64,000 nucleotides of DNA, taken from assembly GCF_932526225.1 (NCBI RefSeq), contig NC_064041.1:8616313-8680312 (forward strand), read 5' to 3'. Below, in pieces: positions 13,201 through 25,400 of the stretch (the stretch's first letter is position 1; every line of letters starts with the position of its first letter). The position numbers and the translations under genes were made by a program. Source of the stretch: Nematostella vectensis. Taxonomy: Eukaryota > Cnidaria > Anthozoa > Actiniaria > Edwardsiidae. The notes under the pieces are model-generated. The model ran no database searches, had not been told where the DNA came from, and saw nothing but the letters and a program-made list of their open reading frames with translations.

Positions 13201-16200
13201 ATCTCCTTGATAATTTAGTAATGGGTGTCTAGTGTATCCGTTATCGACAAGTAGGGTCAGTGTTTTGTATGGACCACCCAGAGAAGTGTACATTTCAAAG
13301 ACTATTAGCCGAAAAAGCACAGAGAAGAGAAGGTTAATAAAATGTTTCAGCCAATATTTGCAATTTCTACTAAACGTTTATGCATTCACCTGGCAAATCC
13401 AATACACTACAGTATCTCCTGATATACTTATATATAGAATGTACAGTGCATGGATAAAGTTTTAAATTCTGAATAGAATAAAAAACACCCATTTTAATGT
13501 ATTTGCTTCAATTTTTCTGAAAACATGATAGTACCTTTCTTTACACCCAATAGGTTGTATATACAATCTTTTTCAAAATCCGAGAGGGGAAGAGAACAAA
13601 CGCGCAAGTTGGGGTCAAGTTTTTCGTTTACCTAGCGCGTCGTTTAAAAGGTCGTAAGCACAGTGAGTTCTCTAGAGGAGAGAAACCCAGGCAAATACAA
13701 CCAGTTGAGGTAGGAAAGCGTGTTTTATTCAACACTAAAACAAGCATTAGACATCACTTTGGACTTCCTGAAATTCTGTCAACTTTACTCAAAGCTGTCC
13801 GTATAATTGAGATGTTCATAAAGAAGTGTCCGTTATAACGAGGTATAGTACTGTATGCATCATACGAAAGATGTCTGCAATAATAAAATGTCAAAATTGT
13901 CGAGGTGTTCATAATAGGTGTATTCTCTAAACCAAGTTGTTCGTAATGATGATGTGTCTGTAATACTGAGGTGTTATTTATAGAGGCGAAAGCAATAACG
14001 AGGTCCGTTAAACAAATGTTGAGTGGGTGGTACCTGAGGCCGGAGCAAGTGACCGCAGTTGTTGATAGATCAAGGCTCGTAAGCTCGTCACACTCTAACC
14101 ATGAGAACAGTGACAGGCAATCATCATTGACAGCGGTGTTGCCACTCAAATCAAGCGCACGCAAACTTGTACACCACTGGGATACAAATGTGATAAGTAA
14201 CATTAGGATTCTATGTAAGCTTTCTAAAGGTTGGTTCTCACTAGGACGCAAGCGCAAACGGTAGCGCAACACAAGTGAGAATCGGTCAAAAACAAGCGTA
14301 AGCGCAAGAAAATCAAGCAGTTGCGTTCTCTTGCGCTTATGTTCTAGTGAGAATCGAAAAAACTACGTGCGTTCCGCTTGCGCTTACGTCCAAGTGAGGA
14401 CCAACCTTAACTTGTATTCATTGCATTATTTTCAGAGCGAGATTTTTCAGCTACGATAGCGTGGGGAGGCCCTTGGTTCGGCACCTTTCAAATTGAGAGT
14501 AGAGTTGAATGAGTCCGTCTGTTGCAAGGGGATGCACAATAGCCACTTTGACAGTTTTGTTAAGTAAGCCAAAATGATTATAAACTTCACCAGCCAGTGT
14601 GGCAAAGAAATGCTCCTGCGCACTTCAGGACATGACGGTTATGAAGCTCGTATCAACCAAAACATACATTTTAGAAATGCTTATTGGCCAACTTGCTGGC
14701 CCATTTCACACATTTTCCCAAATGTTTGAAGCATCGAGAAACGCCAACTAAATGTTTTTTTAATGATTGTTTGTCCACTGGAGCAGAATACATCGTTACT
14801 TTAATCCCCTTTAAAACTGTTAGAAAAAACTGCAATTCTTATGACAAATGCTAGGATGACAAATAACAAGGTTTCATATAATTAAGCATTGTTCGAGCGT
14901 TGAGAATAGTTTACATTGTAACTCCATCCTCGTCCCCAAATCGTCCCAAACCCTTAAAATAATCCCCTTTCACTTTTTTCAGAATAACCTCTGATTATAG
15001 CTAGGGTGAGTTTTACCTTGGTCATGGCGGTCTGGACCAGGACAAGACTAGCATCGGTGCTGCCAAGGTAGAGGCTCTCAAGAGAAGATGCACACAGGGT
15101 CTACATAAAAAGATTGAAGATATTCTAACACCATTATAACAAAACTATTAATTTTTCATTACATTTGGAAAGACACCTACCAACAATAAGGTTGCAGTTG
15201 AGAACCCGTGTGTCGAAGCCTGGAATTGCTCATGGGTTACGTATGAATTGCTGAATCCTGTTCTTTAAAAACCATGTGAATATTTAGATAACCTGGATTT
15301 TTTTTTAGTTACGCTTGTATGCTTAATATTAGATAACCGTGGTGCATTGCGGCTTACGACACATGGATTCTCAAGTGCAACCTTATTTTCAATAGGTGTA
15401 TACGATCTTGATTTCTAAGATAATGAGCAGAGCAAGGCACATCTCCGTCCTTGTTGTCGCCTTTGTACCAGTACGAAAGCAGCAGGCATGGTGTACACTG
15501 GTGACATAACGAGGTGTACTGTATTTACGTTTATGTGTGTACTGTACATCCGCGACATAACAACATCGACATAAAACAGTGCCATAACGACATGTTTATT
15601 CTCTTATGTATGTCGTTACATATGTTGTTATGTCGTTACGCTGCCGATGTGCATCACGCTTTAATGCCAGTTGGAACATACGTCGATAGCTGTGGCGGTA
15701 ATACGACTGCAGCCTCGTAGGTCAAGGACTTTAAGGTGGTTTGATGAGCTCAGCATCCTAAACAAAGATGGTTGAGTACTTTGGGGGTTTAGGGCAAGTG
15801 CAATAGGGAGTGGGTAGCCAGGGTGTGGTAAGGGAAAGGAGCAAACAAACGTCTCAGTCAATCATTCCTTTTTTTCAAAATGAATTGAAAGGGGGGGGTC
15901 TAGAATAAAAATTACAAATCACTTTTTTTACATGGACGTAGATAATGACATAATTTAAAAAAAAGTTCCTGAATCATATGTACTGTAGCATATCCTACCG
16001 TATATTCATATGCAAGTCATATAAGAAATACAGTTAATATTATGTTGAGATATTAATTTGCGCTTTTTCAAATCTCTTTTTCAGACATAAGGACTAAAAT
16101 AAAAAAAAAATAAAAAAAATTGTGTGTGCGCTTTTTTACAGCACCACCAGTAAAACTATTGGAAATTTGTATGGAATGTTTGTTCTGACCAATCAGATGA

Positions 16201-19200
16201 TGTGCTGTAATTTGCAAAGAGTCCTAGGAGTTAGAACTAACTAGGAGTAAGTCTTGGTGTTCTTTCTTTTAATTTGTCAGAAGAGGATAAATATTCCACA
16301 CATTTTTGGTGTTAATGGTTTTACATGTCGCACTGAAATTGCGGTTGTATGTTTACTTGATTTAAGTATACCTACACTATTTTTGAAGGGGAAATCTGAC
16401 GATAACTTAAACTGACCTGTGAACGAAATCATCATTTATTAGGACAGCTGTCTGCCCACTACTTGCAATTGAGAAGAATTCTAAATCTGGAAAGCCCTTA
16501 GATGATTCCTGGAGAAAACAGATTAAGTATTTTAGGGGGATAAAATAACATGGTATAACTGTATCAGCTACAGTATGTTATGGCAATTTATTTGTTATAA
16601 CCAGGAAGAGAACCTGTCACATTTTGCTCAGTATTTTATACACTGCCTGCTTTGCTTTTAAACATTCTGTGTGTCTGTCAGTCTGTCTGTCCATCTGAAC
16701 ATCTAACTCTTTTGATTGACTGTTCAACAATCTGCCGGACACTGAATCTGTCTGTTTGTCTGTCTGTTTGTAAATCTGTTTGTCCATCCGTCTATCTATA
16801 TTTCTGTCCATCTGCCTGTAATGTCTGCTTATGTGACTTATGTACTGTACCTTCTGTACAAGTTTTGCAGTAGCTGTTTGTAGACACATGTTACCAAGCT
16901 GAAGCTGCTTTAGCCTAGGGCATGCCACCTAGAAGAATCCATCAAAATAGCCGATAATTTTTATCATCATCCCAAGATTCACCGAGAAAACTGTCAAAAT
17001 TTGGGTAATTTCTTATTTAAGGTCGTCAAATTCTATCCCTTTTTCCATGCTGTATAATAATACCTATCACTGTGCAACCACCCTAAGCCAAACAAATAAA
17101 CCTCTAAAGATTCTACAATGGTTCTTTGTTGAACACTTGCTATTTCAACCAAATCACAAACATTTCCTTGCTATCATCATCGTTTATATATTTCATATCA
17201 ATGTCTTTTTTACCTGTAGCTTTTCAATGTGAAAATTCCTGACAAAGTTTCCTGACAGATCAAGAAGAGTAAGCTTTGGGTATTTATCATCCTGTTGAAA
17301 AGTAATGTTTGTTTTAAAAAAAATTGTTACACTACATATGTATTGTATAAGACCCCAAATTGGAGAATACATCAATGGCAACAGTCAAGAAATGTATTTT
17401 TATAAAAAAGAGATTCTAAACAAAAATGATATTGTACAATTATTCTCACCTGCAGTAAATTCATACCAATAGGACCTTTTATATTCTTGCAATATCTCAA
17501 CAGGATTTCCTCTATCACATTTTTTAACCCTATCAGGAGGGCTTTTATTCCTCGCTGATCCACCTGTGGATAATATACCAGAAATGAAAATAAAGTAAAA
17601 AAAAGATTTATTTTTGTTGTTCAAACAGAAATAGCTATTTGTGCACCCACCATGTTTAGGCAAATCACAAAAAAAATAACATTTTTAAAATTCATTTTTT
17701 TGTTACAATGTTTTTTCTATGTTCACACAAAAGTTTGCTGTAGTAGCTACATAAAAAGGAATTCTTGTTCTTTTTCTAATATAAACAATAATCTTTCTTT
17801 CTAATAACTTCCAAACATTAAGCTAGAATAGTTTACACACATTTGCAAGACAGCAGTAAAAAAAAACAGTCTATTGAGATTTGAGTGTACAGTAATGTCT
17901 GTGTACCAGGGTGGTCAGAAGTAAACTTTTACCTTAGTTGAAGAAAGATCGATACTTCTTAACTGCTGACAGCATCCAGCAATCATGACAGCTGACTTGT
18001 AGGTTACTTTTTCACAGTTGGACAATGAAAGTGTCTTCAGGGAAGAACACTGCTTAACCAGCATCTATATAGACGAAAGAAGCTTAATGACAAATCAATT
18101 AATAAATAAGTATAACCAGATTATTGGCTGATTGATTGATGAGCTTTGTGATGGTTGATGGTCTGAATGACTGTCCACTAATATCTGTCTGGGTGACTGA
18201 CTTTCTGAATGTCTTTGACTGGCTGTCTCATACATAACTATTTATTGACCAACATAAGCTGGGTGGTGCAAGATTTTGGGCCTCTTTATAAAATCTCCAT
18301 AGTCATAGTCTCTCAAGCTGCCATGGGTCGAAACTGTTTTCGTTGCGCATGCGTGGGCATTTCTAAACGACCGCATGATGTGCCTAAACTCTTACCATCG
18401 CGCGAAAACTGTCTTTAAATATGCTTCGCATGGGTTTTGTCGCAAATTGTGAATACAACTCCGGTTAGTTATTCTCTTCGAAAAAAGAAAACAACTGTTC
18501 GGACAGCAAACGCAGCAGAGACAAGTATTGTCTTGTTTGTGGGATAAATTTCAAGACATCTGGTTAGGGGAGTTTCTTCAATGTAAATATCACACAGTTG
18601 GACTTGGAAAATGTTACCAAACTTTTTGGTAAACTTGTAGATCAGCTTATTCCAAAAGAATATGCAAACGCTGTAAATGGAAGATTGACTTGGTAGTCAA
18701 AAGAGAGAAAATTCTGAATGAAGATAAGCTATTTTCTAATTCATCATGTGATATTTCTATGGAGAGGATGCTGTTTCAAATGCTGGCTTATAATCCCGCA
18801 GCGGATAAACGGTTTACGTATGCGCTAGTCATTGTGGACTCAAATAGTGGCCAGTAAACAACGAACGGAGCATGCGCTCTGGATTTCCCTGTCCACGATT
18901 GTGGACGGTAGTTTGATCAAACAGAGTTTGGACCCATGGCAGAGGTATCTTCTTCTCTCGAATGCCAGACCAGCGAAATACAGAGAAAAGAGGCCTCTGC
19001 TAGCAGGGAAGCAAATTCGGGCTGTGAACCTGGACTGAATGACTATTTATAGTAATCTGTATGTGGTCAAGTCAATCTAGATTACAACTGATTTCACTGC
19101 TTCAGACAAAATGTTTTCTAACATCTATTATTTTAAAAAGTTATTTGATAACATCACCAAAAAATGATTTAACAGATCTCAAATATTTTATACTTTCCCA

Positions 19201-21264
19201 ATAGCGGATCTACAGTAGTGTTGAGGGGGTTTAAACCCCCCCCCCCCCCTTTGTGCTGCCAGAAAGCCATATGTAACGAAAAAAAACTGAGCACTGAGCC
19301 AAACCCCCCCCCCCCCCCGCCCCCCTTTAGCGAAAGGCTAGATCCGACCCTGTTTCCAATATCATTACTTACCTCCACACCTTTATCAGTGAGCCTCACC
19401 CATCCATCTAGAAGGAGCTCTTCCACTCCTGACATCACTCCTCTCCCACAGAGCTTTTGGATCAAGCTATCTCCAGAAATAGTGTACTTCCCAAAATGGC
19501 TCAAGTCAAGTTTTCTCCACAGAGAGGGCTCCCTGCAAACAGCATTCCATCTACGGCACACTCTAGCAAGTCTGAAATCATAGGTGTACAAAATACAGCA
19601 CACTCTAGGTACTCTGAAATCATAGGTGTACAAAATACAGCACACTCTAGGTACTCTGAAATCCTATGTGTACAAAATACAGCACTTTCTAGGTAGTCTG
19701 AAATCATATGTGTACAAAGTACAGCACACTCTAGCTAGTCTGAAATCATATGTGTACAAAATACAGCACACTCTAGGTAAATTGCCATTTTAACATTTCT
19801 CTAACTAAGGGGGGTACCCACAGTGTAGAGGGGTGGGGGGTGGGGGTGAGCAAGGGGGGAGGTGCAAATTTGCTGAGAATGTACAGAAACTTTCCCTGCT
19901 AGCAGAGGCCTCTTTTCTCTGTATCTCGCTGGGCTGGAGTTCGCGAGGAAAAGATACCTCTGCCATGGCTCGAAACTGTTTTTGTTGTGCATGTGTGAGC
20001 GTTTCTAAGCGACCGCATGATGTGCCAAAACCCGTACCATAGCGCGAAAGCTGTCAATATGCTAATATACTTTGCATAGGTTTTGTCGCAAATTATGAAC
20101 CAAACTCCGGTTAGTTCTCCTCTTCGAAAAAAGAAAACAACTGTTAAATTTCAATCACCTAAAACGTCACTAAAAAGACTGAACAGCAAATGCAGAAAAG
20201 ACGAGTTTTGTCTTGTTGGTGGGATAAATTTCAAGACATCTGAGCAGGCGAGTTTCTTCAGTGTAAATATCGCACAGTTGGACTCGAAGAAAATGTTACA
20301 AAACTTTTTGGTAAACTTAGATCAGCTAATTCCAGAAGAATATGCAAAAGCTGTAAATGGAAGATTGACTCGTTAGTCAAAAAAAAAAATTCTGAATGAA
20401 GATAAGGCATTGAATGGCTCATTTTATAATTTGTCGCGTGATATTTCTATGGAGGACGCTGTTTCGAATGCTCTAGTCATTGTGGGCTCAAATAGTGGCC
20501 AGTAATTAATGAAGGTAGCATGCGCTCTGGGTCTCCCGTCCACGATGGTGGACGGCGGTTTGATCAAACGAACTTGCGACCCATGGCAGAGGTCTCTTTT
20601 CCTTGCGAACGCCAGCCCAGCGAAATATAGAGAAAAGAGGCCTCTGCTAGCAGGGAAACAGAACTACCAACTGCAAATCGAACAGCATGTAAGTATATAT
20701 TGGTGCCCCCTTTCAGAAAGGTGTCCCCCTGCTTAAGAAAGCCTGGGTGGGTCTGTGACCCATTTCCCCCTCTCCATGCAAATTTACCACCCCTCCCTCC
20801 CAGACATACCGACCAAGCAAAGGCATCGCTCCCTGGGTGCTCACACAATAATGAAATATCAACAAGAGCACTTCAGTCGGTATGGCATCAGACCAAGCCG
20901 TGTTTACAGACACGTTATCATGCCCGTCTCCCTTCTCAGCGTTCTTTCTTTCGATTGTTTTATGTTTTTTGTTTGATTTTTCTCCAATAAATCCAAGGAA
21001 ACTCTCGTCATCTAAATCAGCAACATCCACATTTTTTTGTTTTCTTTTAGATTGTTGATTAGTTTTGTTGGTAATATGCTGTTGTTGTTTTTGCCTCGCT
21101 AGCGTTTCTGCAGTGTAGTCTTTCGGCGAATAATCACCGTCGTCGCTTTCATCAGAGGAAGGTAGCTCTTCTGCATGTCGACTGAATATAAGAATTTGAT
21201 CCTTAGCTCGTCTAGGAACCCCTAGAATTCCTTTTGAGGACGCAATTCTTTGTTTAGGTGGCAT
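10232..21264 (-). CDS. FBXL6: F-box and leucine-rich-repeat protein 6 (FBXL6-like)
   Basis: Eleven exons on the minus strand: 20810-21264, 19373-19571, 17933-18064, 17450-17563, 17214-17291, 16851-16928, 16417-16508, 15682-15757, 15017-15100, 14034-14176, 10232-10379. They join in frame to 532 aa, close to vertebrate FBXL6. A basic, acidic-patched N-terminus (to about residue 120) precedes an F-box (WSDAIPTEVLLLIFHY, then LARVCRRWNAVCREPSLW), then LRRs with motifs such as LKTLSLSNCEKVT, LTLLDLSGN, LKVLDLRGCSRIT and LRALDLSGN. The end, LNELNLTSCRGIDRGFK, is the FBXL6-type C-terminus. The F-box is expected to bind SKP1 and make this the substrate receptor of an SCF ubiquitin ligase. Intron 10 is 3.65 kb and full of repeats. 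The exon 2 acceptor lies in a 42-bp tandem array (see findings). Confidence 0.88.
12030..12776. mobile_element. ~750-bp foldback element in FBXL6 intron 10
   Basis: Arms of roughly 185 bp at 12033-12215 and 12590-12776 are inverted copies (for example TTTACCAAATCCAATCGGAA on the left and its complement on the right; the pair AGGACTTGGATGACGTTGCT likewise). The segment at about 12455-12580 (CTGTTTCCCGTGGCTTTGAA onward) occurs again as a direct copy at about 12880-13010, just outside the right arm. No transposase frame. Confidence 0.8.
13795..14010. repeat. degenerate repeat with TCCGTTATAACGAGGT-like phrases
   Basis: Directly downstream of FBXL6 exon 10, phrases resembling GTCCGTTATAACGAGGT and GTTCATAATAGGTG recur irregularly every 40-50 bp. 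The pattern is too decayed for a firm unit length. Confidence 0.4.
14227..14408. mobile_element. 182-bp foldback MITE in FBXL6 intron 9
   Basis: Left end AAGGTTGGTTCTCACTAGGA and right end TCCAAGTGAGGACCAACCTT are near-perfect inverted repeats, continued by CGCAAGCGCAA motifs inside. Sits 50 bp from exon 10. Confidence 0.8.
15501..15655. mobile_element. CATAACGACAT-type foldback, copy 1
   Basis: Inverted phrases (GCCATAACGACATG against GTTGTTATGTCGTTACG) in FBXL6 intron 8, 27 bp from exon 8. The same motif builds a larger foldback at 46711-46918. Confidence 0.65.
16668..16830. repeat. (CTGT)n-rich microsatellite
   Basis: Imperfect CTGT/CTGTCTGTC runs in FBXL6 intron 6, ending about 20 bp from exon 6. 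Frames that read through it are low-complexity artefacts. Confidence 0.85.
18317..19013. mobile_element. DNA-transposon-like element, copy A (left end missing)
   Basis: In FBXL6 intron 2. It matches the copy at 19891-20658 from the motif GCTGCCATGGGTCGAAACTG through to the right terminal repeat (GGCCTCTGCTAGCAGGGAA). The first ~70 bp of the left terminal inverted repeat is absent. The internal frame that is open in copy B is broken here (start codon changed, stops present), but it keeps a CLVCGINFKTS phrase with a CxxC that copy B has lost. Confidence 0.8.
19205..19352. repeat. C-run-rich inverted repeat
   Basis: Two poly-C runs lie between AGCGGATCTACA and the inverted GGCTAGATCCGACC, ending 21 bp from the donor of FBXL6 exon 2. 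It resembles the GGGGCGGATCCAAG elements at 21631-21780 and 33571-33755. Confidence 0.5.
19572..19779. repeat. 42-bp tandem array spanning the FBXL6 exon 2 acceptor
   Basis: Five copies, starting at 19571, 19613, 19655, 19697 and 19739 (period exactly 42). On the minus strand each contains a polypyrimidine-poor acceptor reading TATGATTTCAG followed by an exon-like start with CTAGAGTGTGC. The copy nearest the exon supplies the real junction; the others are clean duplicates of the end of intron 1 plus the first ~20 nt of exon 2. Confidence 0.9.
19891..20658. mobile_element. 768-bp DNA-transposon-like element, copy B, with ~90-bp terminal inverted repeats
   Basis: Left end TTTCCCTGCTAGCAGAGGCC and right end GGCCTCTGCTAGCAGGGAAA are inverted; the similarity runs for about 90 bp to CCATGG. 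Flanks ACAGAAACT and ACAGAACT hint at an imperfect 8-bp target duplication, as in hAT or P-type elements. It lies inside FBXL6 intron 1. It holds a small frame at 20095-20376 but no transposase, so it is non-autonomous. Confidence 0.8.
20095..20376 (+). CDS. 93-aa open frame inside transposon copy B
   Basis: Starts at an ATG (MNQTPVSSPLRKKK), is basic at the N-terminus, then reads EFCLVGGINFKTSEQ and ends YAKAVNGRLTR. I do not recognise the family. Copy A shows the ancestral CLVCG, so the frame may be the N-terminal (zinc-binding) part of a lost transposase or accessory protein. It is internal to the element and unlikely to be a host gene. Confidence 0.4.
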   Translation: MNQTPVSSPLRKKKTTVKFQSPKTSLKRLNSKCRKDEFCLVGGINFKTSEQASFFSVNIAQLDSKKMLQNFLVNLDQLIPEEYAKAVNGRLTR

Positions 21265-21630
21265 CAGAACTTCTTTCTATCGACCGCCATGTTCCATCTT
21301 TGCCGCCATTTTGAAGTTGTGGTTTCCATTGCAACTCTGCCGATAAAGAACAGGAAGCCCAAGTTATATAGACAGGAGTATGGAGGGGATGGGTGGGTGG
21401 GGTTATAGGAAAATTAGATGGTCTGCGTAGACAAGCTACACATCAACACAAGATTGAAAACAGAGTAGTTGCGCTGACGTTTTTTGGTCTTTTGCTCCAA
21501 CGGAAGGCTAACTTTTGAAACGTCAGCGCAACTTACTTTATCACCCCTAGCTATTTTTACAGACCGAAAACTACACTGTAGAGAGGATGGATGGATATGG
21601 CAGAAAATCTTACTGTCATGAGGGGCGGAT

Positions 21631-21780
21631 CCAAGTAATCTAGGGGTGGGCAGAGTGGGCCCAGCCGCCCTATTTTCAGAGATTTAGCATAAAAATGAAA
21701 GGAAATTCATGGGAGAACACTGAATCTGCCCCACTTTTTTTTTACCCTTGTTTCGCACCTCCCCCTTTTGTAACTGCTTA
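21631..21780. repeat. GGGGCGGATCCAAG element, copy 1
   Basis: Starts AGGGGCGGATCCAAGTAATC and includes GTGGGCAGAGTGGGCCCAGC. A copy in the opposite orientation occurs at 33571-33755 (GGCCCACCCCTAAATCTGCC). No coding capacity. Lies upstream of the FBXL6 start codon. Confidence 0.6.
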
Positions 21781-21846
21781 TCCTCGGAAACCCAGGGGTA
21801 TTTTCCTCTAAACGTTAGAGGAAAATTTCCCTGGGTTTCCGAGGAT
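21780..21846. repeat. 67-bp near-perfect palindrome
   Basis: ATCCTCGGAAACCCAGGGG on the left is matched by CCCTGGGTTTCCGAGGAT on the right, with TTTTCCTCTAAACGTTAGAG in the centre also self-complementary. It would form a hairpin of about 30 bp. Confidence 0.85.
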
Positions 21847-22470
21847 GAGAACTCCTGGATTTTATCATTTTGTAGAAATTTGGTTAGTATTAATGCTAGC
21901 ACTGTAGAAACTACATGTGACGGTCGAGTACCCAGGATGCGCTGAGGAGGGGGGAAAGAAGTCATACGTGTGTACGTACCGAGTGAGACGAAATAATAGG
22001 CAAAGCAAAAAAAAAACAACAACAACAACAACAAGAAAAAAAAACTTGAAAACTTCTCATTTATTTTATACTACAACAGGATATAAACAAATTCGCTTTT
22101 TTGCATATGTGATTACTGGTGACTAGGTATGCAACTATTTTAAACAAGGTTGTACTCTAAGAATCCATCTCACCAAACCTACAGCACAAATAGCGTTATT
22201 ACAAACTCATCCAGGTACAGTATCTGGACACCAAAACATCCAGACAAATAGATTTCAGAGATCAGGATTTTGTCATTTATATCACCCAAAAAGCAACACA
22301 TGGATTCTCTTAGTGCAACCTTAATTGAAAAAACGGTTTATAAACCTCGCTAAGGCTATTTTGCAAAGACACAAAATCAGGTAACAACTACTAGCAGTGT
22401 GGCATATCTCATAGGCTTTGTCAATTCCAGGAGGGGTGCAGTATCAACATCCATAGTTGTAGGAGAATAG

Positions 22471-25400
22471 TTACTCAGGCTGTGGGGTGTAGCGGAGATA
22501 GCGTTTTCCTGAAGGGAGGTCTAAGGCGCGTACACCCTTTGGGAAGATGGTGCCTTCTTCCTCTGGCTTGATAGATGGGATGACCATGCAATCACCTCCA
22601 AGCTTTTGCAAAAAGAAAAAGAAAATAGATTAGGCTGTTCTCTGGTAAATCAGGGGAAAATGTACTAAGGCAAATAGCATGTCCTGAAAACACCAACAGA
22701 CTTGTAGCTAGGGGGTGGGTTCAGGATGTGAGGGGGTTGGAGGGGGGGGGGGGGGGGGGGTAAAACAACCCTTATCAAACCACTAAAAAACAGCCTTGTT
22801 GCAGCTTTAATTTTCATATGTTTTGCATAATATCACCCTCGCACCAATCCTAAGCCTAAATCCCAGCTACACCTCAGCTATCGACCTATATTGCATCAAT
22901 ATGTGACTTGCCCCAAGAAGTCACTTGACCTTTTGATGGACAAATTCATGCAAGTTTGCTACACAAAAAGGCCCAGTTACTGCAAGTCACTTATTTCATG
23001 CAAGACAATTGGCAAGTCATACCTTCCAGTCCACGGGTGTTGCCACCTTCTTGGTAGCTGTGAGCTGCAGGGAGTCAATCACACGCAGAATCTCACTGAG
23101 AAACAGAAAAATAATCATCAATATCTGATAGCCTTTTATCAATCAAGCAATATTTCATTATCTTTACAATTTATTATGCCATAGCTGACTTACTCAAAGT
23201 TGCGGCCAGTTGTGGCAGGGTACAAAATAGACAGTTTCAACTTCTTGTCAGGGCCAATGATAAAAACCTGAGGATATATTATGTAAATCTTAGAAAGACT
23301 GAAGGGCTGCCAGAGTGGGTCAAAAAGATAAGAAGAGGATTCCTATGTTGAAAAAATTATAAATTTATACTCACAGCCCTGCATGTCAGAGGAAGGCCCT
23401 TGGAATCCTTCTCATCCGGATCAACCATACCCAGCTTGACAGCAAGTTCACGCCTCTCATCGGCAATGATAGGGTAGTTGAACTTAGCAGATGACTTATT
23501 CTGTTCCAAATTATACTTGGTTATGTCCTTGACCCAGCCACGGTGAGATTCTGCATCATCACAAGACAACCCAGCCATCTTGACGCCACGTTTCTTGAAC
23601 TCTGGTTCAAGTTGCGCAACACGCCCAAGCTCTGTGGTGCAGACAGGGGTGTAGTCTGCAGGGTGGGAGAAAAGAATCGCCCATCTAGAAATTAAAAGTG
23701 TTTTTAGAGTTATCTTTTTCTAGTAAACCATTCAGATCAAGCAAAAAAAAAAGAAAGAATAAAATGTTAGCCATATCAGGGCCATAACAGGGTTTAGGGT
23801 GTAGTTCGCCATAACAGACATAGAAAAACAGGGGGAGCGGTGATACAAGGGACTTTAAGAAAACTGGGGGGGGGGGGCACAGCCACACCCCTACTGGTCA
23901 TTTCCTTATAATTTGAGAAAAGCAGGTCAGTACAAAATGCAGAGGGAGAGGTTTCAAAGCGCTTCCTGATGTATGAAAATACCAATTCTATCTTCTAGTC
24001 CGACAGAATGTGTAAAAAAGGAAACTTAGTAGAAATAAGATATGAAACAATCATGATTTACGCAAATAAAAAATACGAGCAAACGCATGGTCGGAAAACA
24101 ACCTTAGAAAAAAGGCGAGTTTTTTATGCCTAAAATTTACTTTTTATAGCTTTAACTCAGAAAACAGGATTTAAATAAGTCATCATAAGCTTATAGGTAC
24201 TTAAAGTGGCGGGGAAACTCTGTTTTGCTAGAAAAGGCATCTTGACTTTGTCCATATAACTGCCAACAGAAGTAATGCAGGCCTTCTATAGAAAAGATAT
24301 TGCTTGTAGATAAAATCTTGCTTTCCTGTTGTTTGTTTTTCTTTTTACATTGCCCTGAGCTCGGACAAGATTGTTTTGTGGTGTGTGAAGTTTTAAATCT
24401 ATTTACAAGCTTCTATAAGTTGGAGTTTAAGTATAAAGTACTGGTAGGTTTTTTTTATTGTTGGGACTTTTCTATCAGTACACATCAATCATCAGACAAA
24501 GCAGTCCATTTTCTTTTATTCTAGTAATGTTAAATAAACAGTTTAGTAAATATCTGTCTGGATGAATTGGGGGCCAAACTTGCATGTTGAATTTATTATA
24601 TAATTTCTAATTAATTATATGATTTCATCCTAGCTATACCAAAGAAGCAAGTCATGACATCTGAATAGCAACAAGATATACAGTATTACATTTTCCCTGT
24701 GATTTAATCATAATCATTCCTTTATAAAGGAAACATGTTTTGTTGCTATGAAATTGATTTAACTATTCCTGAAGTGTATAGCTACCAGTCATTTGATAAA
24801 CTGCATTATAGATTATACTTTTGAATAAGCCAAAATGTTCCATTCAGTTGATGTGCAATGGTTTCACTAGAATAAGTTTTACTGGTGAGTACACTACAGC
24901 TTTAAAAACACATATTTTTTTCTGCAATGTTTTTTTCTTCCTGTCTTGCTTTGCTCTTCTCCCCATTTTAGGTGCTTCTTTCCAGAGTACAATGCTCTTC
25001 ATATTTCCCTGAATGTCTGATTGAAATACGAATGCTACCCGCCAAGAAAAGTGCAAAGAAATGAGACGAAATCTTTTCTAAACACACTAAGAACTGCAAA
25101 ATTTTGCTGTTTGCACCCTGTTGCACGCATTATCCCCTAGGATAGACTGCTAGCAATTACCGTGGTCATTGCGGACCCAAGCTCACTAAATCATTCTCTA
25201 GGAGGGTTGGGAAGGTAAGCATACCAAAAATGGCGTTGAAGGGAAAGGAGGGAGATTTGAAATCGCGCCGCATATGTATGAATTCTAAAACAAATATGCA
25301 TTTCTCGCTGCCAAGAAGAGCTTGAAGTACAAATCAAACATATATTTTCTTTAATTTGGGAAATTATTTATTCATTTGATATCAAATCATTAGATTTGGG

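Noticed and set aside
16617-16928. Frames rich in Cys/Val/Ser or in DRQTDRQT across the CTGT repeat
   Set aside because: Translated microsatellite; only the 78-nt FBXL6 exon 6 at 16851-16928 is real.
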